Of a stretch of 64,000 bases of DNA, positions 8,944-19,058 are shown piece by piece; within the stretch, counting starts at the first letter, position 1; each line of letters opens with the position of its first letter. The DNA lies in assembly GCA_002706095.1 (NCBI GenBank), contig PAJP01000005.1, forward strand, positions 373,445-437,444, written 5' to 3'. The DNA is from Methylophaga sp. GTDB lineage: Bacteria; Pseudomonadota; Gammaproteobacteria; Nitrosococcales; Methylophagaceae. A program made the translations under genes and the position numbers. A model generated the notes under the pieces. It ran no database searches. It was not told where the DNA came from and saw nothing but the letters and a program-made list of their open reading frames with translations.

Positions 8944-10131
8944 CTAACGGATTGAGCGATAGGTTTCAGTACGATCACGTTTGGTGAGTACTATTTGCCA
9001 AAGTTGGCCTTGTCGTGATTTAAAAAAGCCAGCGCAACTCATCAAATAATATTTCCACATACGGTAGAAACGTTGGTCATATTTTTCAGACAGTATTGGC
9101 CAGGCGGCCTCAAACCTATCCCACCATGCCAGTAATGTCAGCGCGTAGTCTTGTCCAAAATTATGCCAATCTTCTATCACCATGCGTTTATTTAATACAT
9201 CAGCAATCTGCTCAGCTGATGGCAGCTTGCCATTTCTAAAAATATATTTATCAATCCAGGGGTCAACCCGATGAATGGTTTTATATATACCGATAGTATG
9301 CAAAAGGAATAAACCTTCTTTTTTTAATAAACGATTCACGGTATCGAAATAGATCGGATAATTTTTTTCGCCCACATGTTCAAACATGCCGACCGAGACT
9401 ATTTTGTCGAACTCACCCTCTAGATCACGATAATCTGTAAGACGAATTTCTACGGGTAATCCTTTACAGCGTTGCTGAGCGAGTTTTTGTTGCTCTTGAG
9501 ATATCGTTATCCCCAATACTTCAACGCCATAATGTTCAGCCGCATGCCGTGCCAGACCACCCCAGCCACAACCAATTTCCAATAACTTTTCGCCAGGTTT
9601 GAGTTGAAGTTTTTTGCAGATCAGATCTAATTTATCCAGCTGAGCTTGTTCCAGCGTATCGGCTTTTTGCCAGAAACCACATGAGTAACTCATCGTCGAG
9701 TCGAGCATGGCCTCAAATACATCATTACCGATGTCGTAGTGTTGTTCACCCACCTGATAGGCACGTTTTACAGTTTGTAGATTAAAAAAGCGATGTCTAA
9801 GACTTTGAAGAATCAGAGCAAACTTACCCACGCCCACAAGGTGTTCTTCAATATTAGCGCGCATGATGCGATAAAAAAGCTCATCCATTCGCTCACAGTC
9901 CCAGAGACCATCCATGTAGCTTTCCCCGAAGCCTAATGAACCTTTCGTTAAAATCTGAGAGTAAACATCACGATGGTGAACTTGAATATCCCAAGGATTG
10001 CTGCCGTTAAAACGAACATCACACTGTTTGGCTAGCTCACGTAAAACTGCAGGCGGAGACAAAGAAGCCTGACTGGATGTTGATGAATTATAGATGTCAT
10101 CACGATTATCATACTGCTCGAATCTAGCCAT
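8944..10131 (-). CDS. cfa: Cyclopropane-fatty-acyl-phospholipid synthase
   Basis: Cfa adds a methylene from SAM across the double bond of unsaturated phospholipid acyl chains at the inner membrane, usually in stationary phase or under stress. The 395-residue protein has the Cfa N-terminal domain (GSLGFGESYMDGLWDCE near 82-98), the QHYDIGNDVFEAMLD substrate segment near 131-145, and the SAM motif LLEIGCGWGGLARHAAEHYG near 194-213. The C-terminus QLWQIVLTKRD matches E. coli Cfa. A strong GGAGG site precedes the ATG. It appears monocistronic. Two further Cfa-family enzymes lie in the next 7 kb, but this one is closest to canonical Cfa. Confidence 0.93.
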   Translation of the reverse strand: MARFEQYDNRDDIYNSSTSSQASLSPPAVLRELAKQCDVRFNGSNPWDIQVHHRDVYSQILTKGSLGFGESYMDGLWDCERMDELFYRIMRANIEEHLVGVGKFALILQSLRHRFFNLQTVKRAYQVGEQHYDIGNDVFEAMLDSTMSYSCGFWQKADTLEQAQLDKLDLICKKLQLKPGEKLLEIGCGWGGLARHAAEHYGVEVLGITISQEQQKLAQQRCKGLPVEIRLTDYRDLEGEFDKIVSVGMFEHVGEKNYPIYFDTVNRLLKKEGLFLLHTIGIYKTIHRVDPWIDKYIFRNGKLPSAEQIADVLNKRMVIEDWHNFGQDYALTLLAWWDRFEAAWPILSEKYDQRFYRMWKYYLMSCAGFFKSRQGQLWQIVLTKRDRTETYRSIR

Positions 10132-10240
10132 GCTTTTCCCTACCTCCAGAGAGTGAGCCTGAATAAATTAAAGAATTTGATTAATCTGTAAATTACTTAT
10201 TTAGACAATATATTACAAGCCGTGTAATTACGTACAGACA

Positions 10241-10276
10241 TAAAAAAGCCCGAACAGACCGCGTCATGTTCGGGCT
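10241..10276 (-). terminator. Rho-independent terminator after bfr
   Basis: AGCCCGAACA and TGTTCGGGCT (10247-10276) form a 10-bp stem with a ten-base loop. On the minus strand it is followed by TTTTTTA. It lies 16 bp after the bfr stop. Confidence 0.88.
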
Positions 10277-10292
10277 CTCAGAAGCATGATTT

Positions 10293-10772
10293 TTATTCTG
10301 CTTCTTTTACAATTTGTGCTTGGTGGTAGTTTTGTAAGCCCATTTTTTCTATCAAGCCAAGTTGCGTTTCTAACCAATCAACATGCTCTTCTTCAGAGTT
10401 TAAAATATCCTGAAACAAGTCACGGGTGACATAGTCCCCGACAGATTCACAATATTTAATGCCTTCTTGTAAATCGGGGATGGCATCTAATTCGAGAGCT
10501 AAATCACTTTCGAGCATTTCTTTTGTATTTTCACCAATACGCAGTGCACCTAGATCTTGTAAATTTGGCAAACCTTCTAAGAATAAAACTCGCTCTGTTA
10601 ATTTGTCTGCATGTTTCATTTCATCAATAGATTCATGATATTCATGTTCGTATAGGTTGTGCAAACCCCAGTCTTTATACATTTTGGCGTGAAGGAAATA
10701 TTGATTGATAGCAATTAGCTCATTCCCTAATACTTTATTTAGGTATTCGATAACTTTTTTATCGCCTTTCAT
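10293..10772 (-). CDS. bfr: Bacterioferritin
   Basis: Bacterioferritin is a haem-containing 24-mer that oxidises Fe2+ and stores it as a mineral core. From the ATG at 10770-10772 (AAGGGG ribosome site) the protein is 159 residues, the normal size; an upstream extension of the open frame is not expected to be used. All ferroxidase ligands are in canonical positions: E18, E51, H54, E94, E127 and H130. The haem ligand is M52. The gene is near bfd, its ferredoxin partner, and is followed by its own terminator. Fur-box-like sequences in the intervening 318 bp suggest iron control. Confidence 0.95.
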   Translation of the reverse strand: MKGDKKVIEYLNKVLGNELIAINQYFLHAKMYKDWGLHNLYEHEYHESIDEMKHADKLTERVLFLEGLPNLQDLGALRIGENTKEMLESDLALELDAIPDLQEGIKYCESVGDYVTRDLFQDILNSEEEHVDWLETQLGLIEKMGLQNYHQAQIVKEAE

Positions 10773-11090
10773 AAACAACCCCTTAATTTCATGTAAAGTT
10801 GCCATGATTATCGTTTGTCTGAGTCAAAAGTCAAAGCTAAGCGACTGTTTTAAAAATAAAATCAGAATTATTATCATCTAGATTGGGATATATACGGCAG
10901 GGTTGCTTGGACGATGAAAGATGTCTAATGAAATGATAAACACAAAAAGACCTTTATGTTTATCAACTTAGCTAATTGAACAGAAACAGATACTCAGTTA
11001 TTGAAGGGAAATGATGGTTACACACTGAACTGAGAGTGATAATGAGAATGACTTATAGTTAACTAAAATACTTTTTACCGTGCGGGAATA
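10773..11090. other. bfr-bfd intergenic region
   Basis: The 318-bp gap has no gene. It contains the bfr upstream region, a 30-nt dyad (GATAAACA at 10935-10942, TGTTTATC at 10957-10964, partly paired inside), and a Fur-box-like sequence at 11038-11056. The dyad has no T-run, so it is probably not a terminator. Confidence 0.5.
11038..11056. promoter_or_regulatory. Fur-box-like sequence downstream of bfd
   Basis: GATAATGAGAATGACTTAT resembles the 19-bp Fur consensus of GATAAT repeats. It lies 35 bp past the bfd stop and about 265 bp upstream of bfr, so it could affect bfr or an unannotated transcript. The assignment is by eye. Confidence 0.4.
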
Positions 11091-11291
11091 TTAGCCCTCT
11101 CCGGAACATGCACTGGGGATAACATCCGTTTGTTCAAATTCATTTAGCAAACGATTAACTTTGAACTGACACTTCCCACAACATGCAGACGCGCCAGTTT
11201 GTTCACGAATGTGATGCAGTGTGTTTGCACCAGACTCCATGGCTTCGTTGATGGCGTCTGAGTTCACATTGTTACAGATACATACAATCAT
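11091..11291 (-). CDS. bfd: Bacterioferritin-associated ferredoxin
   Basis: Bfd carries a [2Fe-2S] cluster and delivers electrons to bacterioferritin to release stored iron under iron starvation. The protein is 66 residues from the ATG at 11289-11291. Cluster ligands are C4 and C6 (VCIC) and C38 and C41 (CCGKC), with the conserved GAxxCGxC context. An in-frame GTG four codons earlier is an alternative start. A Fur-box-like sequence lies immediately upstream, fitting induction by iron limitation. Confidence 0.93.
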   Translation of the reverse strand: MIVCICNNVNSDAINEAMESGANTLHHIREQTGASACCGKCQFKVNRLLNEFEQTDVIPSACSGEG

Positions 11292-11317
11292 TGCAGTACT
11301 CACTTGAGGTTTGATGT

Positions 11318-11337
11318 TAATGATAATGATTGTTATT
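11318..11337. promoter_or_regulatory. Fur box upstream of bfd
   Basis: TTAATGATAATGATTGTTAT contains overlapping GATAAT-type hexamers and strongly resembles the gammaproteobacterial Fur box. It lies 27-46 bp upstream of the bfd start, where it would cover the promoter. Repression by Fur-Fe2+ is the expected mode. Confidence 0.65.
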
Positions 11338-11453
11338 TAATGAGTCAATTATATTTTTAGATTATTCCTTAAAATATAATGAATTTTTCACAAAGCCCAT
11401 ACAGCAATACGTTATGCTTACGTTGCAGGCAATCAAAAAGTAAGGACCGAGAG

Positions 11454-12152
11454 ATGAAGATCAACCCAGCAACCGTTCTCATCGTCGAAGATCATCAAGA
11501 TCTGGCGGCAAATATAGGGGACTTTTTAGAAGAAGGCGGCATGACTGTCGACTTCGCTGCCGATGGATTGACAGCATTAAAGTTATGCAGTCAGAACCAT
11601 TATGATGCTGTTGTGTTAGACGTCATGATGCCGGGGATTGATGGATTTGAAGTTTGTGAACGAATTCGCGGTGAGCTACAACTTGATATGCCTATCGTTA
11701 TGCTCACAGCCAGAGATACACTTAATGACAAATTGAGCGGCTTTGAATATGGGGCAGATGACTACCTCATTAAGCCCTTTGAGATGAAAGAATTAGAGGC
11801 AAGACTGACCTCACATATACGTCGCCATAGAGGAGAAATGGATACAAAATCATTGCAAATTGCCGATATGATTTTTGATCCTAAGACCATGCGTGTGACA
11901 CGAGCTGGTGAAAATGTCCGCCTTTCACCTATCATGCTACAGATTTTGAAAATTCTTATGCGTGAATCACCAAAGTTAGTGACACGGGAAAAGCTGGAAA
12001 CAGAGATATGGGGTGAAGATACCCCTGACAGCGATACGCTACGTAGCCATTTATACAATCTTAGAAAACTGATTGATAAACCTTTTCAGCAACATCTGCT
12101 ACACACTATCCCTGGCGTAGGATATAAGCTGTGTGAAGAGAAAGATTTATAA
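11454..12152 (+). CDS. OmpR-family response regulator
   Basis: A 232-residue DNA-binding response regulator. The receiver domain (1-120) has the acidic pocket VEDHQD near 11-16, phosphoacceptor D56 in VVLDVMMPG, and the conserved Lys in LIKPFE near 106. The C-terminal winged helix (about 130-228) has the OmpR/PhoB pattern ending PGVGYKLCEE. The ATG at 11454 has an AAGGA ribosome site eight bases upstream; the open frame extends 25 codons further with no such support. It is tail-to-tail with a sensor kinase whose stop is 3 bp away, so the pair is probably cognate. It may control the lipid operon that ends with the kinase gene. Confidence 0.88.
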   Translation: MKINPATVLIVEDHQDLAANIGDFLEEGGMTVDFAADGLTALKLCSQNHYDAVVLDVMMPGIDGFEVCERIRGELQLDMPIVMLTARDTLNDKLSGFEYGADDYLIKPFEMKELEARLTSHIRRHRGEMDTKSLQIADMIFDPKTMRVTRAGENVRLSPIMLQILKILMRESPKLVTREKLETEIWGEDTPDSDTLRSHLYNLRKLIDKPFQQHLLHTIPGVGYKLCEEKDL

Positions 12153-12155
12153 GAG

Positions 12156-13454
12156 TTAGCTTTCAATCTGTGACTTAGGAAAATGGACACTCACCTCTGT
12201 CCCTTTTCCAATTTCACTGGTGATACGTAAATGCCAGAAGTAGCGATTGCATAAACGTTTAACAATGGTCATTCCTAAACCATAGCCCTTTTCATCATTA
12301 TCACGTTCTCCGCGATAAAAAGGTTCAAACACATTTTTTACTTGTTGCTCACTCATACCAACACCACTATCAGCAACAGAAAAGCCCTGCTGCCAAATTT
12401 TGATAATCACATGGCCTTTAGGTGTGTAATTAAAGGCATTACGCAACAAATTACTCATCAAAATAGACACTACCGCTTCGGGTGCCTTAACCACTAATTT
12501 AGCTTGTTCATCAATATCAACGGTTATCGACTTGTCTTGGAATAGTGTTTCCAGTGTGTCCAACTGTTTCAGGGCCATCGCATTAATATCAACATCCTGA
12601 ACCGGCAGTACGGCATTTTCTTCCCTCGCCAGTATGAGTAGTGTTTCAATCAACGCTTCCATGTCATATAAGGTCCGATAAACTCGGCGCATCGTTTTAT
12701 CATTAGCCACATCGTAACGACGCTCAAGTAATTCCATGGCACTTCTTAATACAGCTATTGGGGTTCTCAGTTCGTGACTGGCATCTCGTGTGAAATGGCG
12801 CTCCCGATCAATAAAGAGCTCAAGACGCTGGGTAAACTGATCCAACGCGCCTACTAAGCTTGATACTTCATCGTCGGGGATATCACGTAGTTCTTGCAAA
12901 TCCAAGTCCGGTAGACTGCCATCTTTGATTTCGGCTTGTCTCACCGACTTGGCTAACTTCACGATGGGCGACACCGCTTTATGCGATTGACGGTACGCTA
13001 TCCAGGCCAGGATATATAACACCACTAACACGCCAGCGAGCGGCAAAATACCAAATAAAAGTGCCAGACGGGAGACTTTTACTTCATCAAAAATCAGATA
13101 AAGTCGGCTATTACCTTTGTCTTCTATGTAGAGAATGGGGGTTTCTTGATTTAATCCAGCTCGCTGATAACCAGGTGACAGAGGCACTAATTCTCTAGGT
13201 AAGGAAGAGTAGTCCCCATCTGTGACCAGATAGGTTTTTAAATTCATTGTATCTGGTGGTGGAAAATCAGGATCTTTGTCACGCATTTCCCAAAAGTGCT
13301 GAGCTTCACCTTCTAATGCCTGGCGCACCAGCACATCTTCAACCATGATTTTTGCAGCATAAATACCACCGACAGTGACAAGACTAATTAATAGAACCTG
13401 TATAAGAAAAACTTTAACTAACTTGGCTTGGAGGGTGGATTTATTTTTCAGCAT
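12156..13454 (-). CDS. Membrane sensor histidine kinase
   Basis: A 432-residue sensor kinase. There is an N-terminal membrane segment (about 13-34), a periplasmic domain of roughly 95 residues, a second membrane segment (about 130-153), a HAMP-like linker and a HisKA domain with phosphoacceptor H227 in DASHELRTP. The ATPase domain follows with N, G1 (VADSGVGM), F (FEPFYRG) and G2 (GYGLGM) boxes. It is the last gene of the minus-strand lipid-modification operon, 7 bp after a Cfa-like methyltransferase, and converges on the response regulator. The ligand is unknown; a membrane-state or photo-oxidative signal is plausible from context only. Confidence 0.88.
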   Translation of the reverse strand: MLKNKSTLQAKLVKVFLIQVLLISLVTVGGIYAAKIMVEDVLVRQALEGEAQHFWEMRDKDPDFPPPDTMNLKTYLVTDGDYSSLPRELVPLSPGYQRAGLNQETPILYIEDKGNSRLYLIFDEVKVSRLALLFGILPLAGVLVVLYILAWIAYRQSHKAVSPIVKLAKSVRQAEIKDGSLPDLDLQELRDIPDDEVSSLVGALDQFTQRLELFIDRERHFTRDASHELRTPIAVLRSAMELLERRYDVANDKTMRRVYRTLYDMEALIETLLILAREENAVLPVQDVDINAMALKQLDTLETLFQDKSITVDIDEQAKLVVKAPEAVVSILMSNLLRNAFNYTPKGHVIIKIWQQGFSVADSGVGMSEQQVKNVFEPFYRGERDNDEKGYGLGMTIVKRLCNRYFWHLRITSEIGKGTEVSVHFPKSQIES

Positions 13455-13461
13455 TCACTAC

Positions 13462-14487
13462 TCATCTTTTCTCGAATAAATAGTGTCCGACAAGCCACTG
13501 GTTTCCATTTTCATATCCAAACAACTCTGCACACGCCATAAAAAACAAACGCCAGCGCTGTAACCAGGTTTCCGCTTGGTCGCCATAAACATCTCGGAAT
13601 AAACGTAGCACATTCGCTTCATTTTTATCTGTATTTTCCAGCCAGGCTTCTGCTGTTTTCTGATAATGACTACCATTAACTAACCAGTGTTGCTGTATGG
13701 ATAATTGTGATTGAAAGTACAGCAAAGTATCGGCAGAAGGCATGAGACCACCCGTAAAGAAATAGCGCCCCATCCAGTTATCTTCACCTTCAGTTTCAAA
13801 TGGATACACCACTTCCCGGTGACAGAAAATGTGCACAAATAACTTGCCTTGCAGCTTTAGCCAGTCTCCAATCTTGTCGAATAAACGCTGGTAATTACGC
13901 ATATGCTCAAACATTTCAACTGACACCACACGGTCGAATTGTTGTTCCAGCTCTAAGTCATTCACATCACAGGTAATCACCTGAACATTACTCAAACCAC
14001 GATCTAATAATTGCTGTTCGATATATTGGCGTTGTGAATGTGAGTTAGACACCGCTGTTATCTTGGCAAAGGGCAGTTTTTCTGCCATGTATAAGGTCAA
14101 AGAGCCCCAACCACACCCCAACTCAAGAATGTGTTGGCCATTGACTAACTCTGCCCTCTCCAGATAAATGCTCAGCATGGCTTCTTCTGCATCATCGAGG
14201 GTCAAACAACTGTTTGTCCAGTAACAACCACTATATTTAAAGTGCTTGCCTAGTACTTCTTTATAAAACTCAGCAGGCACTTCATAGTGCTGCTCATTCG
14301 CAGCATCTGTTTCTATGGCGATAGGACTTTGTTTTAGTTGCTCAATGCATTGCTGTTTACGTTGAGTTAATTTATCTGGCTCTGAAGCGTATTCCTCTTT
14401 TAGGCGTTGTTTCAGTAACTGCCTTATTCCAATTCGAATCAAGCTGTCAGGAAACCACTTCTTTTCTGCCAAATCAATCATGCCCAT
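13462..14487 (-). CDS. Cfa-family SAM-dependent methyltransferase (lipid operon, distal)
   Basis: A 341-residue class I methyltransferase of the cyclopropane synthase family. It has [14 protein letters not shown] in place of the Cfa HYDIGND segment and a clear SAM motif [18 protein letters not shown]. The N-terminal Cfa lipid-binding domain seems reduced. The start at 14487 has GGAGA upstream and overlaps the DUF1295 gene by 14 bp; a nearby ATG two codons later is an alternative. Such enzymes accompany DUF1295 proteins in lipid-modification clusters and could methylate or cyclopropanate membrane acyl chains. The exact product is not predictable from sequence alone. Confidence 0.85.
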   Translation of the reverse strand: MGMIDLAEKKWFPDSLIRIGIRQLLKQRLKEEYASEPDKLTQRKQQCIEQLKQSPIAIETDAANEQHYEVPAEFYKEVLGKHFKYSGCYWTNSCLTLDDAEEAMLSIYLERAELVNGQHILELGCGWGSLTLYMAEKLPFAKITAVSNSHSQRQYIEQQLLDRGLSNVQVITCDVNDLELEQQFDRVVSVEMFEHMRNYQRLFDKIGDWLKLQGKLFVHIFCHREVVYPFETEGEDNWMGRYFFTGGLMPSADTLLYFQSQLSIQQHWLVNGSHYQKTAEAWLENTDKNEANVLRLFRDVYGDQAETWLQRWRLFFMACAELFGYENGNQWLVGHYLFEKR

Positions 14488-15244
14488 CTTTCTTTCTCCA
14501 CGGAATAAATGCACTGGTTGTTTTTTGATATTGTCGGTACGCATCGCCACGACTTCGGATGGCTTGTTGCTCGGTGTAAGGAATCCCTGTGATGAAGTAC
14601 AGAAAGGCAAACATCACAACAGGCATTATCCATAGCCACTCACCACCAGAAATGCCTATGGCCATGATGGGGTAACTAAACCAGTGACACCATTCAAAAA
14701 AGTAATTCGGGTGACGAGAATAAAACCAAAGCCCTTTCTCACATACTTTGCCTTTGTTAGCGGGATTCTTTTTAAATTCGGCAAGTTGTTTATCCGCTAC
14801 GTAGACCCCGACCCAAGCGCCAAACGCGAGGGCTAATGCAACAACAAGCCATACCAGTTGAAAAGTCTCTACCTGAGCTAACCACCAAATCGGCAAGGTA
14901 AAACCCCAGGCTAAAACAGCCTGAAATTGAAAAAAGAAAAAATGATTCCGATGTGCTTTGTCTCCCCAATACTCACGCAGATAACGATAGCGCCCGTCTT
15001 CCGGTTCTGAAAAAACTCGTGTACTGAGGTGAATAAACAAACGTAGATACCAAAAGCTCATTAATGCAGCACTGGCTACTCGTAACACGACATCACCCTG
15101 CATCTGCGTGGCATACAGAATGGGCAAGCCCATCATCAATCCAGACCAGAGAACATCCACCACGCCAGCATTATTGGTTCTTCCTTCATATATCCAGCCA
15201 AACAGCATGGTAATACTCGCAATCAGCAGGCCTAGTTCAAGCAT
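14474..15244 (-). CDS. DUF1295 membrane protein (steroid-reductase-like fold)
   Basis: A 256-residue polytopic membrane protein of DUF1295, a family related to isoprenylcysteine methyltransferases and steroid 5-alpha-reductases. Several membrane spans are visible. The C-terminal signature [21 protein letters not shown] and the later [21 protein letters not shown] are characteristic, giving a likely SAM- or NADPH-binding site facing the cytoplasm. The ATG at 15244 has a GAGGAGA ribosome site and overlaps the DUF2878 gene by 8 bp. It probably acts on acyl chains or isoprenoids in the membrane together with its operon partners. Confidence 0.85.
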   Translation of the reverse strand: MLELGLLIASITMLFGWIYEGRTNNAGVVDVLWSGLMMGLPILYATQMQGDVVLRVASAALMSFWYLRLFIHLSTRVFSEPEDGRYRYLREYWGDKAHRNHFFFFQFQAVLAWGFTLPIWWLAQVETFQLVWLVVALALAFGAWVGVYVADKQLAEFKKNPANKGKVCEKGLWFYSRHPNYFFEWCHWFSYPIMAIGISGGEWLWIMPVVMFAFLYFITGIPYTEQQAIRSRGDAYRQYQKTTSAFIPWRKKDGHD

Positions 15245-15761
15245 GTTCAGTCTCCTCTTTATGTCGCCAATGGTTTGCAATCTGCATCAACAAAGGAATC
15301 CACAAAGCCCAGCTGATTGATACCACAGCTAGTGCCAGAAAAGGTGTATTCAGACTGACTGCACCGGCTTCGCTACCAGCATAATAGGATAGTGGAGCAG
15401 CGACTATGCACAACAATGCCAATAAAACAGGCTTCCGTTGCAGCCAGCTTAATGAGTGATTCAAGGTCAACATAAAGTTGATCCACAAACACCCTATCCA
15501 CCAGGGAGCAACATGAATAAACGTTTTATCGATGTAATTCATGAGATCCAAGTTGAGCCAGACAGTGTCTAAGAGCATCCCAGCGGAAAGCCCGAGCAGA
15601 ATCAATTTGATATCTGTTTTTTTCCATGGACTCAGGGCTAGCTGGATAATGATAAACAGCGCTGTCGCTAGTAATGCGTAATGACTACTGTTGGCAGCAG
15701 CTGAGAAAATACTGATAAACCAAACTAGCTGGAAAGCAATAAAGTTGAATACATTAACCAC
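15237..15761 (-). CDS. DUF2878 integral membrane protein
   Basis: A 174-residue hydrophobic protein with about five membrane spans, recognised as DUF2878 by context and by segments such as PWWIGCLWINFMLTLNHSLSWL. The start is uncertain: no ATG suits the first membrane segment, so a GTG at 15759-15761 just inside the end of the upstream Cfa gene is chosen; an ATG 28 codons upstream would overlap that gene more deeply. DUF2878 genes regularly sit between a Cfa-like gene and DUF1295-type genes. The function is unknown; a role in positioning lipid substrates is possible. Confidence 0.75.
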   Translation of the reverse strand: MVNVFNFIAFQLVWFISIFSAAANSSHYALLATALFIIIQLALSPWKKTDIKLILLGLSAGMLLDTVWLNLDLMNYIDKTFIHVAPWWIGCLWINFMLTLNHSLSWLQRKPVLLALLCIVAAPLSYYAGSEAGAVSLNTPFLALAVVSISWALWIPLLMQIANHWRHKEETEHA

Positions 15762-17019
15762 GTTGTGGAACCCACTGTGCCTGTCGCGTATCCTGTTTAC
15801 TAAACAGTAAATGAACATCACTGATACTGCGTTCAATAAAGCCACCTTCGCAGTAACAAAGGTAAAACTCCCACATTCTTATAAAACGCTCGTCATACCC
15901 CATCGCTTTAACTTGCTCTTCCTTATCGAAGAACCGTTCACGCCATACCCGCAATGTTTGCGCGTAACTCGGCCCAATGTCTTCCAGATTAGTTAATCTC
16001 ATCTGTGCTTTTGCAGCGGCATTGACCAAAACACTGACACAGGGAATAAAACTACCTGGAAAAATAAACCGTTTAATAAAATCGACTGATTTCAATGATT
16101 GTCGATAACGGTGATCTTCCAGCGTAATCGCCTGAATCACCGCAACGCCATTCGCTTTTAACAAGTCACTGCAACGTTGAAAGTACTCATTAATAAAATG
16201 ATGCCCCACAGCCTCAACCATTTCGATGGAGACAAGCTTGTCATATTGGCCTTCCAGATCACGGTAATCTTCCAGCAACACGGTGACTTTATCTTGCAGG
16301 TTGTATTCTTGAACGCGACGAACAGCATAATCATATTGCTGTTGAGAAATCGTGGTGGTTGTTACCCGACAGCCATAGTGGAGTGCTGCAAACACCGCAC
16401 AACCACCCCACCCGGTACCAATCTCCAGTAAGTGGTCATCTGGTTGCAAGTCTAACTTGTCACATAAGCGGGCTAATTTGTTAGTTTGAGCCTGCTCTAA
16501 ACTTTCAGCAAAGTCATAATACAGTCCAGATGAATACATCATATGTTCACGATCCAAAAACAACTCAAACAAGTCGTTACCCAGATCATAATGTGCAGCA
16601 ATATTTTTACGGCTGCCGTCACGCGTATTTTTCCTTAACCAATGCACGCCTTGCATGACAACACCAGTCAGCCTGGCCAGGCCCTTTTCCATACCATCTA
16701 CCAGATGGCGGTTTCTGACTAACAATCGTATTAATCGTGTTAAGTCATCCGTTTGCCATTCACCATCCATATAAGATTCTGCTGCACCAACAGAACCACC
16801 CAGAACAGCTGCTTCAAAAAAATGTGGGTGTTGAACAAAGATATGACTTTTTAATTCGGCTTTTGGATCTCCAAATTCCAGACGACTATCAGCCATTTCG
16901 ATGACTAAAAAACCTTCTTTGAAGCCATCCAATTGCTTGCAGAACAGAGTCATACAAAGACGATGAAACTTGCTGATTCTTAATTCACTTTGTCGAGTAG
17001 CATGAATGGGAGGTGTCAT
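15754..17019 (-). CDS. Cfa-family methyltransferase (lipid operon, central)
   Basis: A 421-residue cyclopropane-fatty-acid-synthase-type enzyme. The N-terminal lipid domain has [23 protein letters not shown]. The substrate region is [16 protein letters not shown] and the SAM motif is [20 protein letters not shown]. The [13 protein letters not shown] motif and the C-terminal [13 protein letters not shown] are typical of the paralog found next to DUF1365 and FAD oxidase genes rather than of housekeeping Cfa. It overlaps DUF1365 by 4 bp (ATGA). The expected chemistry is methylene or methyl transfer to unsaturated acyl chains. Confidence 0.88.
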   Translation of the reverse strand: MTPPIHATRQSELRISKFHRLCMTLFCKQLDGFKEGFLVIEMADSRLEFGDPKAELKSHIFVQHPHFFEAAVLGGSVGAAESYMDGEWQTDDLTRLIRLLVRNRHLVDGMEKGLARLTGVVMQGVHWLRKNTRDGSRKNIAAHYDLGNDLFELFLDREHMMYSSGLYYDFAESLEQAQTNKLARLCDKLDLQPDDHLLEIGTGWGGCAVFAALHYGCRVTTTTISQQQYDYAVRRVQEYNLQDKVTVLLEDYRDLEGQYDKLVSIEMVEAVGHHFINEYFQRCSDLLKANGVAVIQAITLEDHRYRQSLKSVDFIKRFIFPGSFIPCVSVLVNAAAKAQMRLTNLEDIGPSYAQTLRVWRERFFDKEEQVKAMGYDERFIRMWEFYLCYCEGGFIERSISDVHLLFSKQDTRQAQWVPQRG

Positions 17020-17813
17020 GATTTATCCTTCAAAGCTGGTTTGTCTGAGTATGTACGGTTATCAGATGAATTCTGCGGATGGCTATAGAAAGGCACTCTT
17101 CGAATCCACAACTTCAAAGCATGCCAATAGATCCGCCAGATAATCTTGAATGTTTGTAACGGGTAATCCCGTGGTAAGCGAGACATACTTTGTTGGTCAA
17201 GAGGCTGGCGCTTTAGCATCATATCTGCAGTGAATTGTTTTTCATTATTGCGAAATAAATGCATATCGATACTCAGCTCATCTTCACGCCAGAAAAATCG
17301 CCACTCATATTGAATATCCATGGGCATAAAAGGTGAAATGTGGAACTGTTTATCGAATGTCGATATCACAGATTGATCTTGACTACTCGGCTTCGCTTTT
17401 AATACATAACAATAGCGTTCATCCCAAGGTGTGTTGTTGATATCCGCCAGGACATACTCAAGTTGCCCCTGATGATTCACACAAAAATAAAAACTGACCG
17501 GATTAAACACAAACCCTAAGTAACGTGGATGGGTTAACAGATAAACTTGGCCGGAAAACTGCTCACCCGTCCGTTTAAAAATCAGCGACTCAACCGTCGT
17601 TTTTAAATCACCATTATGTCGGCCTAAATAATCCTTACGCTTAAAACTAATCAGATTAAAGCGTTCTAATGACCACCAACGGTGACGCTCAAAAACAGAC
17701 GCTATTTCATCGACATCCAGCATTAACATGGCAATCGGATATTGAAACTGGTGGCGTTTAGGCTGAAAACGCGTGTGGTTCACCTCACCTTTCATCAACG
17801 CAGTAGAGAACAT
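17016..17813 (-). CDS. DUF1365 family protein
   Basis: A 265-residue protein of DUF1365, a family whose genes almost always lie beside an FAD amine-oxidase-like gene and a Cfa-like gene. It begins [23 protein letters not shown] and contains the family blocks [32 protein letters not shown] (here [18 protein letters not shown]) and the conserved [15 protein letters not shown]. No signal peptide is evident; a short hydrophobic stretch may give peripheral membrane association. The start abuts the upstream stop. The molecular role is unknown. Confidence 0.86.
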   Translation of the reverse strand: MFSTALMKGEVNHTRFQPKRHQFQYPIAMLMLDVDEIASVFERHRWWSLERFNLISFKRKDYLGRHNGDLKTTVESLIFKRTGEQFSGQVYLLTHPRYLGFVFNPVSFYFCVNHQGQLEYVLADINNTPWDERYCYVLKAKPSSQDQSVISTFDKQFHISPFMPMDIQYEWRFFWREDELSIDMHLFRNNEKQFTADMMLKRQPLDQQSMSRLPRDYPLQTFKIIWRIYWHALKLWIRRVPFYSHPQNSSDNRTYSDKPALKDKS

Positions 17814-19058
17814 TTACAACACCTCGCCATTAAGCTGCTGAACCACTTTCAATGCACTTTTTACTCCATCCTCGTGAAAGCCCCAGCCCCAGTAAGCACC
17901 ACAGAAATACGTATGCCGTTGGCCGGAAATATCGGCCCAGCGTTGTTGCGCGGCTAAAGTTTTTTCAGTGTAAACCGGATGTGAATAATGTCGCTCTACC
18001 AGCACTTTATCAGGAGAGATACGAGCGGCAGAGTTCAAGGAAACAATAAACTCGACCGGAGCATCTAATCTCTGCAAGGTGTTCATATGGTACGAAACGG
18101 TGCATTGCTCTTGCAGATCAGGGCTGACATGAACATTCCAGCTCGCCCATGCAGCTCTATTGCTTGGCAGTACAGATTCATCTGTATGCAACTGCATATG
18201 ATTGCGCTGATAATCAATATTTCCTAAGACCGTTGCCTCATCATAGCTGGAGTCAGCAAGAAGTGATAAAGCCTGGTCAGAGTGACACGCCAAAACGACA
18301 GCATCAAACATCTGCTTTTCACCATTAACAGACAAGATAACGCCATCATCCGTGCGTTGAATATTTTCGACGGGAGAATTTTGATGAATCTTTCCACTAA
18401 AGTGATGAATAAATTGTTTTATGTACTGATTGGAGCCACCCTCGACGACACGCCACTGAGGTCTTTTCATTAACGACAGCATTTTATGATTTGCCATAAA
18501 AGACACCAGATAACGAACTGGCATATCTAACAAGCTAACGGATGGACCAGACCATAATGCACATGCCATGGGAATAAGGTGATCGTGAATGAACACATCA
18601 CTATAACCATGCTTCTTAAGATACTCTCCTACAGTTTGTGTGTTACTAGGTTGCTTGAGAATATCCGGTGATGCTTTATAGAACTTGATAATGTCGGCAA
18701 TCATCCGATAAAAAGCAGGATTAATCAGATTTTTTCGTTGGCAGAATAATGTATTCAGACTCGTCGCATTGTACTGCAGTCCAGTATCAGCATGATCAAC
18801 ACTGAAACTCATTTCAGTATCGATGGCCCTTACCTTGAGTTCGCTTAGTAGCTGGCTGAAGTTTGGATAGTTGTATTCATTAAAGACGATAAAACCGGTA
18901 TCAACTGACCATGATGTGCCTTCGATATGGATCTGATGGGTATCGGTATGTCCACCAATGTAATCATTCGCCTCGAATAAGGTGACATTATGCTGCTTTG
19001 ATAAATACCAAGCGGCAGTGACACCTGATATTCCGCCACCAACAATTGCAATATTCAT
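17814..19058 (-). CDS. FAD-dependent amine oxidase/desaturase-like protein
   Basis: A 414-residue flavoprotein. The N-terminal Rossmann motif IAIVGGGISGVTAAWYLS and the following FEANDYIGGHTDTH mark an amine-oxidase or phytoene-desaturase type FAD fold. The C-terminal GAYWGWGFHEDGVKSAL completes the FAD site. The ATG at 19058 has an AAGGTGAG ribosome site and overlaps the desaturase stop by 4 bp. In other bacteria this gene type (COG2907) is co-transcribed with DUF1365 and Cfa genes, so the substrate is probably a fatty acyl chain rather than an amine; this is inference. Confidence 0.88.
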   Translation of the reverse strand: MNIAIVGGGISGVTAAWYLSKQHNVTLFEANDYIGGHTDTHQIHIEGTSWSVDTGFIVFNEYNYPNFSQLLSELKVRAIDTEMSFSVDHADTGLQYNATSLNTLFCQRKNLINPAFYRMIADIIKFYKASPDILKQPSNTQTVGEYLKKHGYSDVFIHDHLIPMACALWSGPSVSLLDMPVRYLVSFMANHKMLSLMKRPQWRVVEGGSNQYIKQFIHHFSGKIHQNSPVENIQRTDDGVILSVNGEKQMFDAVVLACHSDQALSLLADSSYDEATVLGNIDYQRNHMQLHTDESVLPSNRAAWASWNVHVSPDLQEQCTVSYHMNTLQRLDAPVEFIVSLNSAARISPDKVLVERHYSHPVYTEKTLAAQQRWADISGQRHTYFCGAYWGWGFHEDGVKSALKVVQQLNGEVL

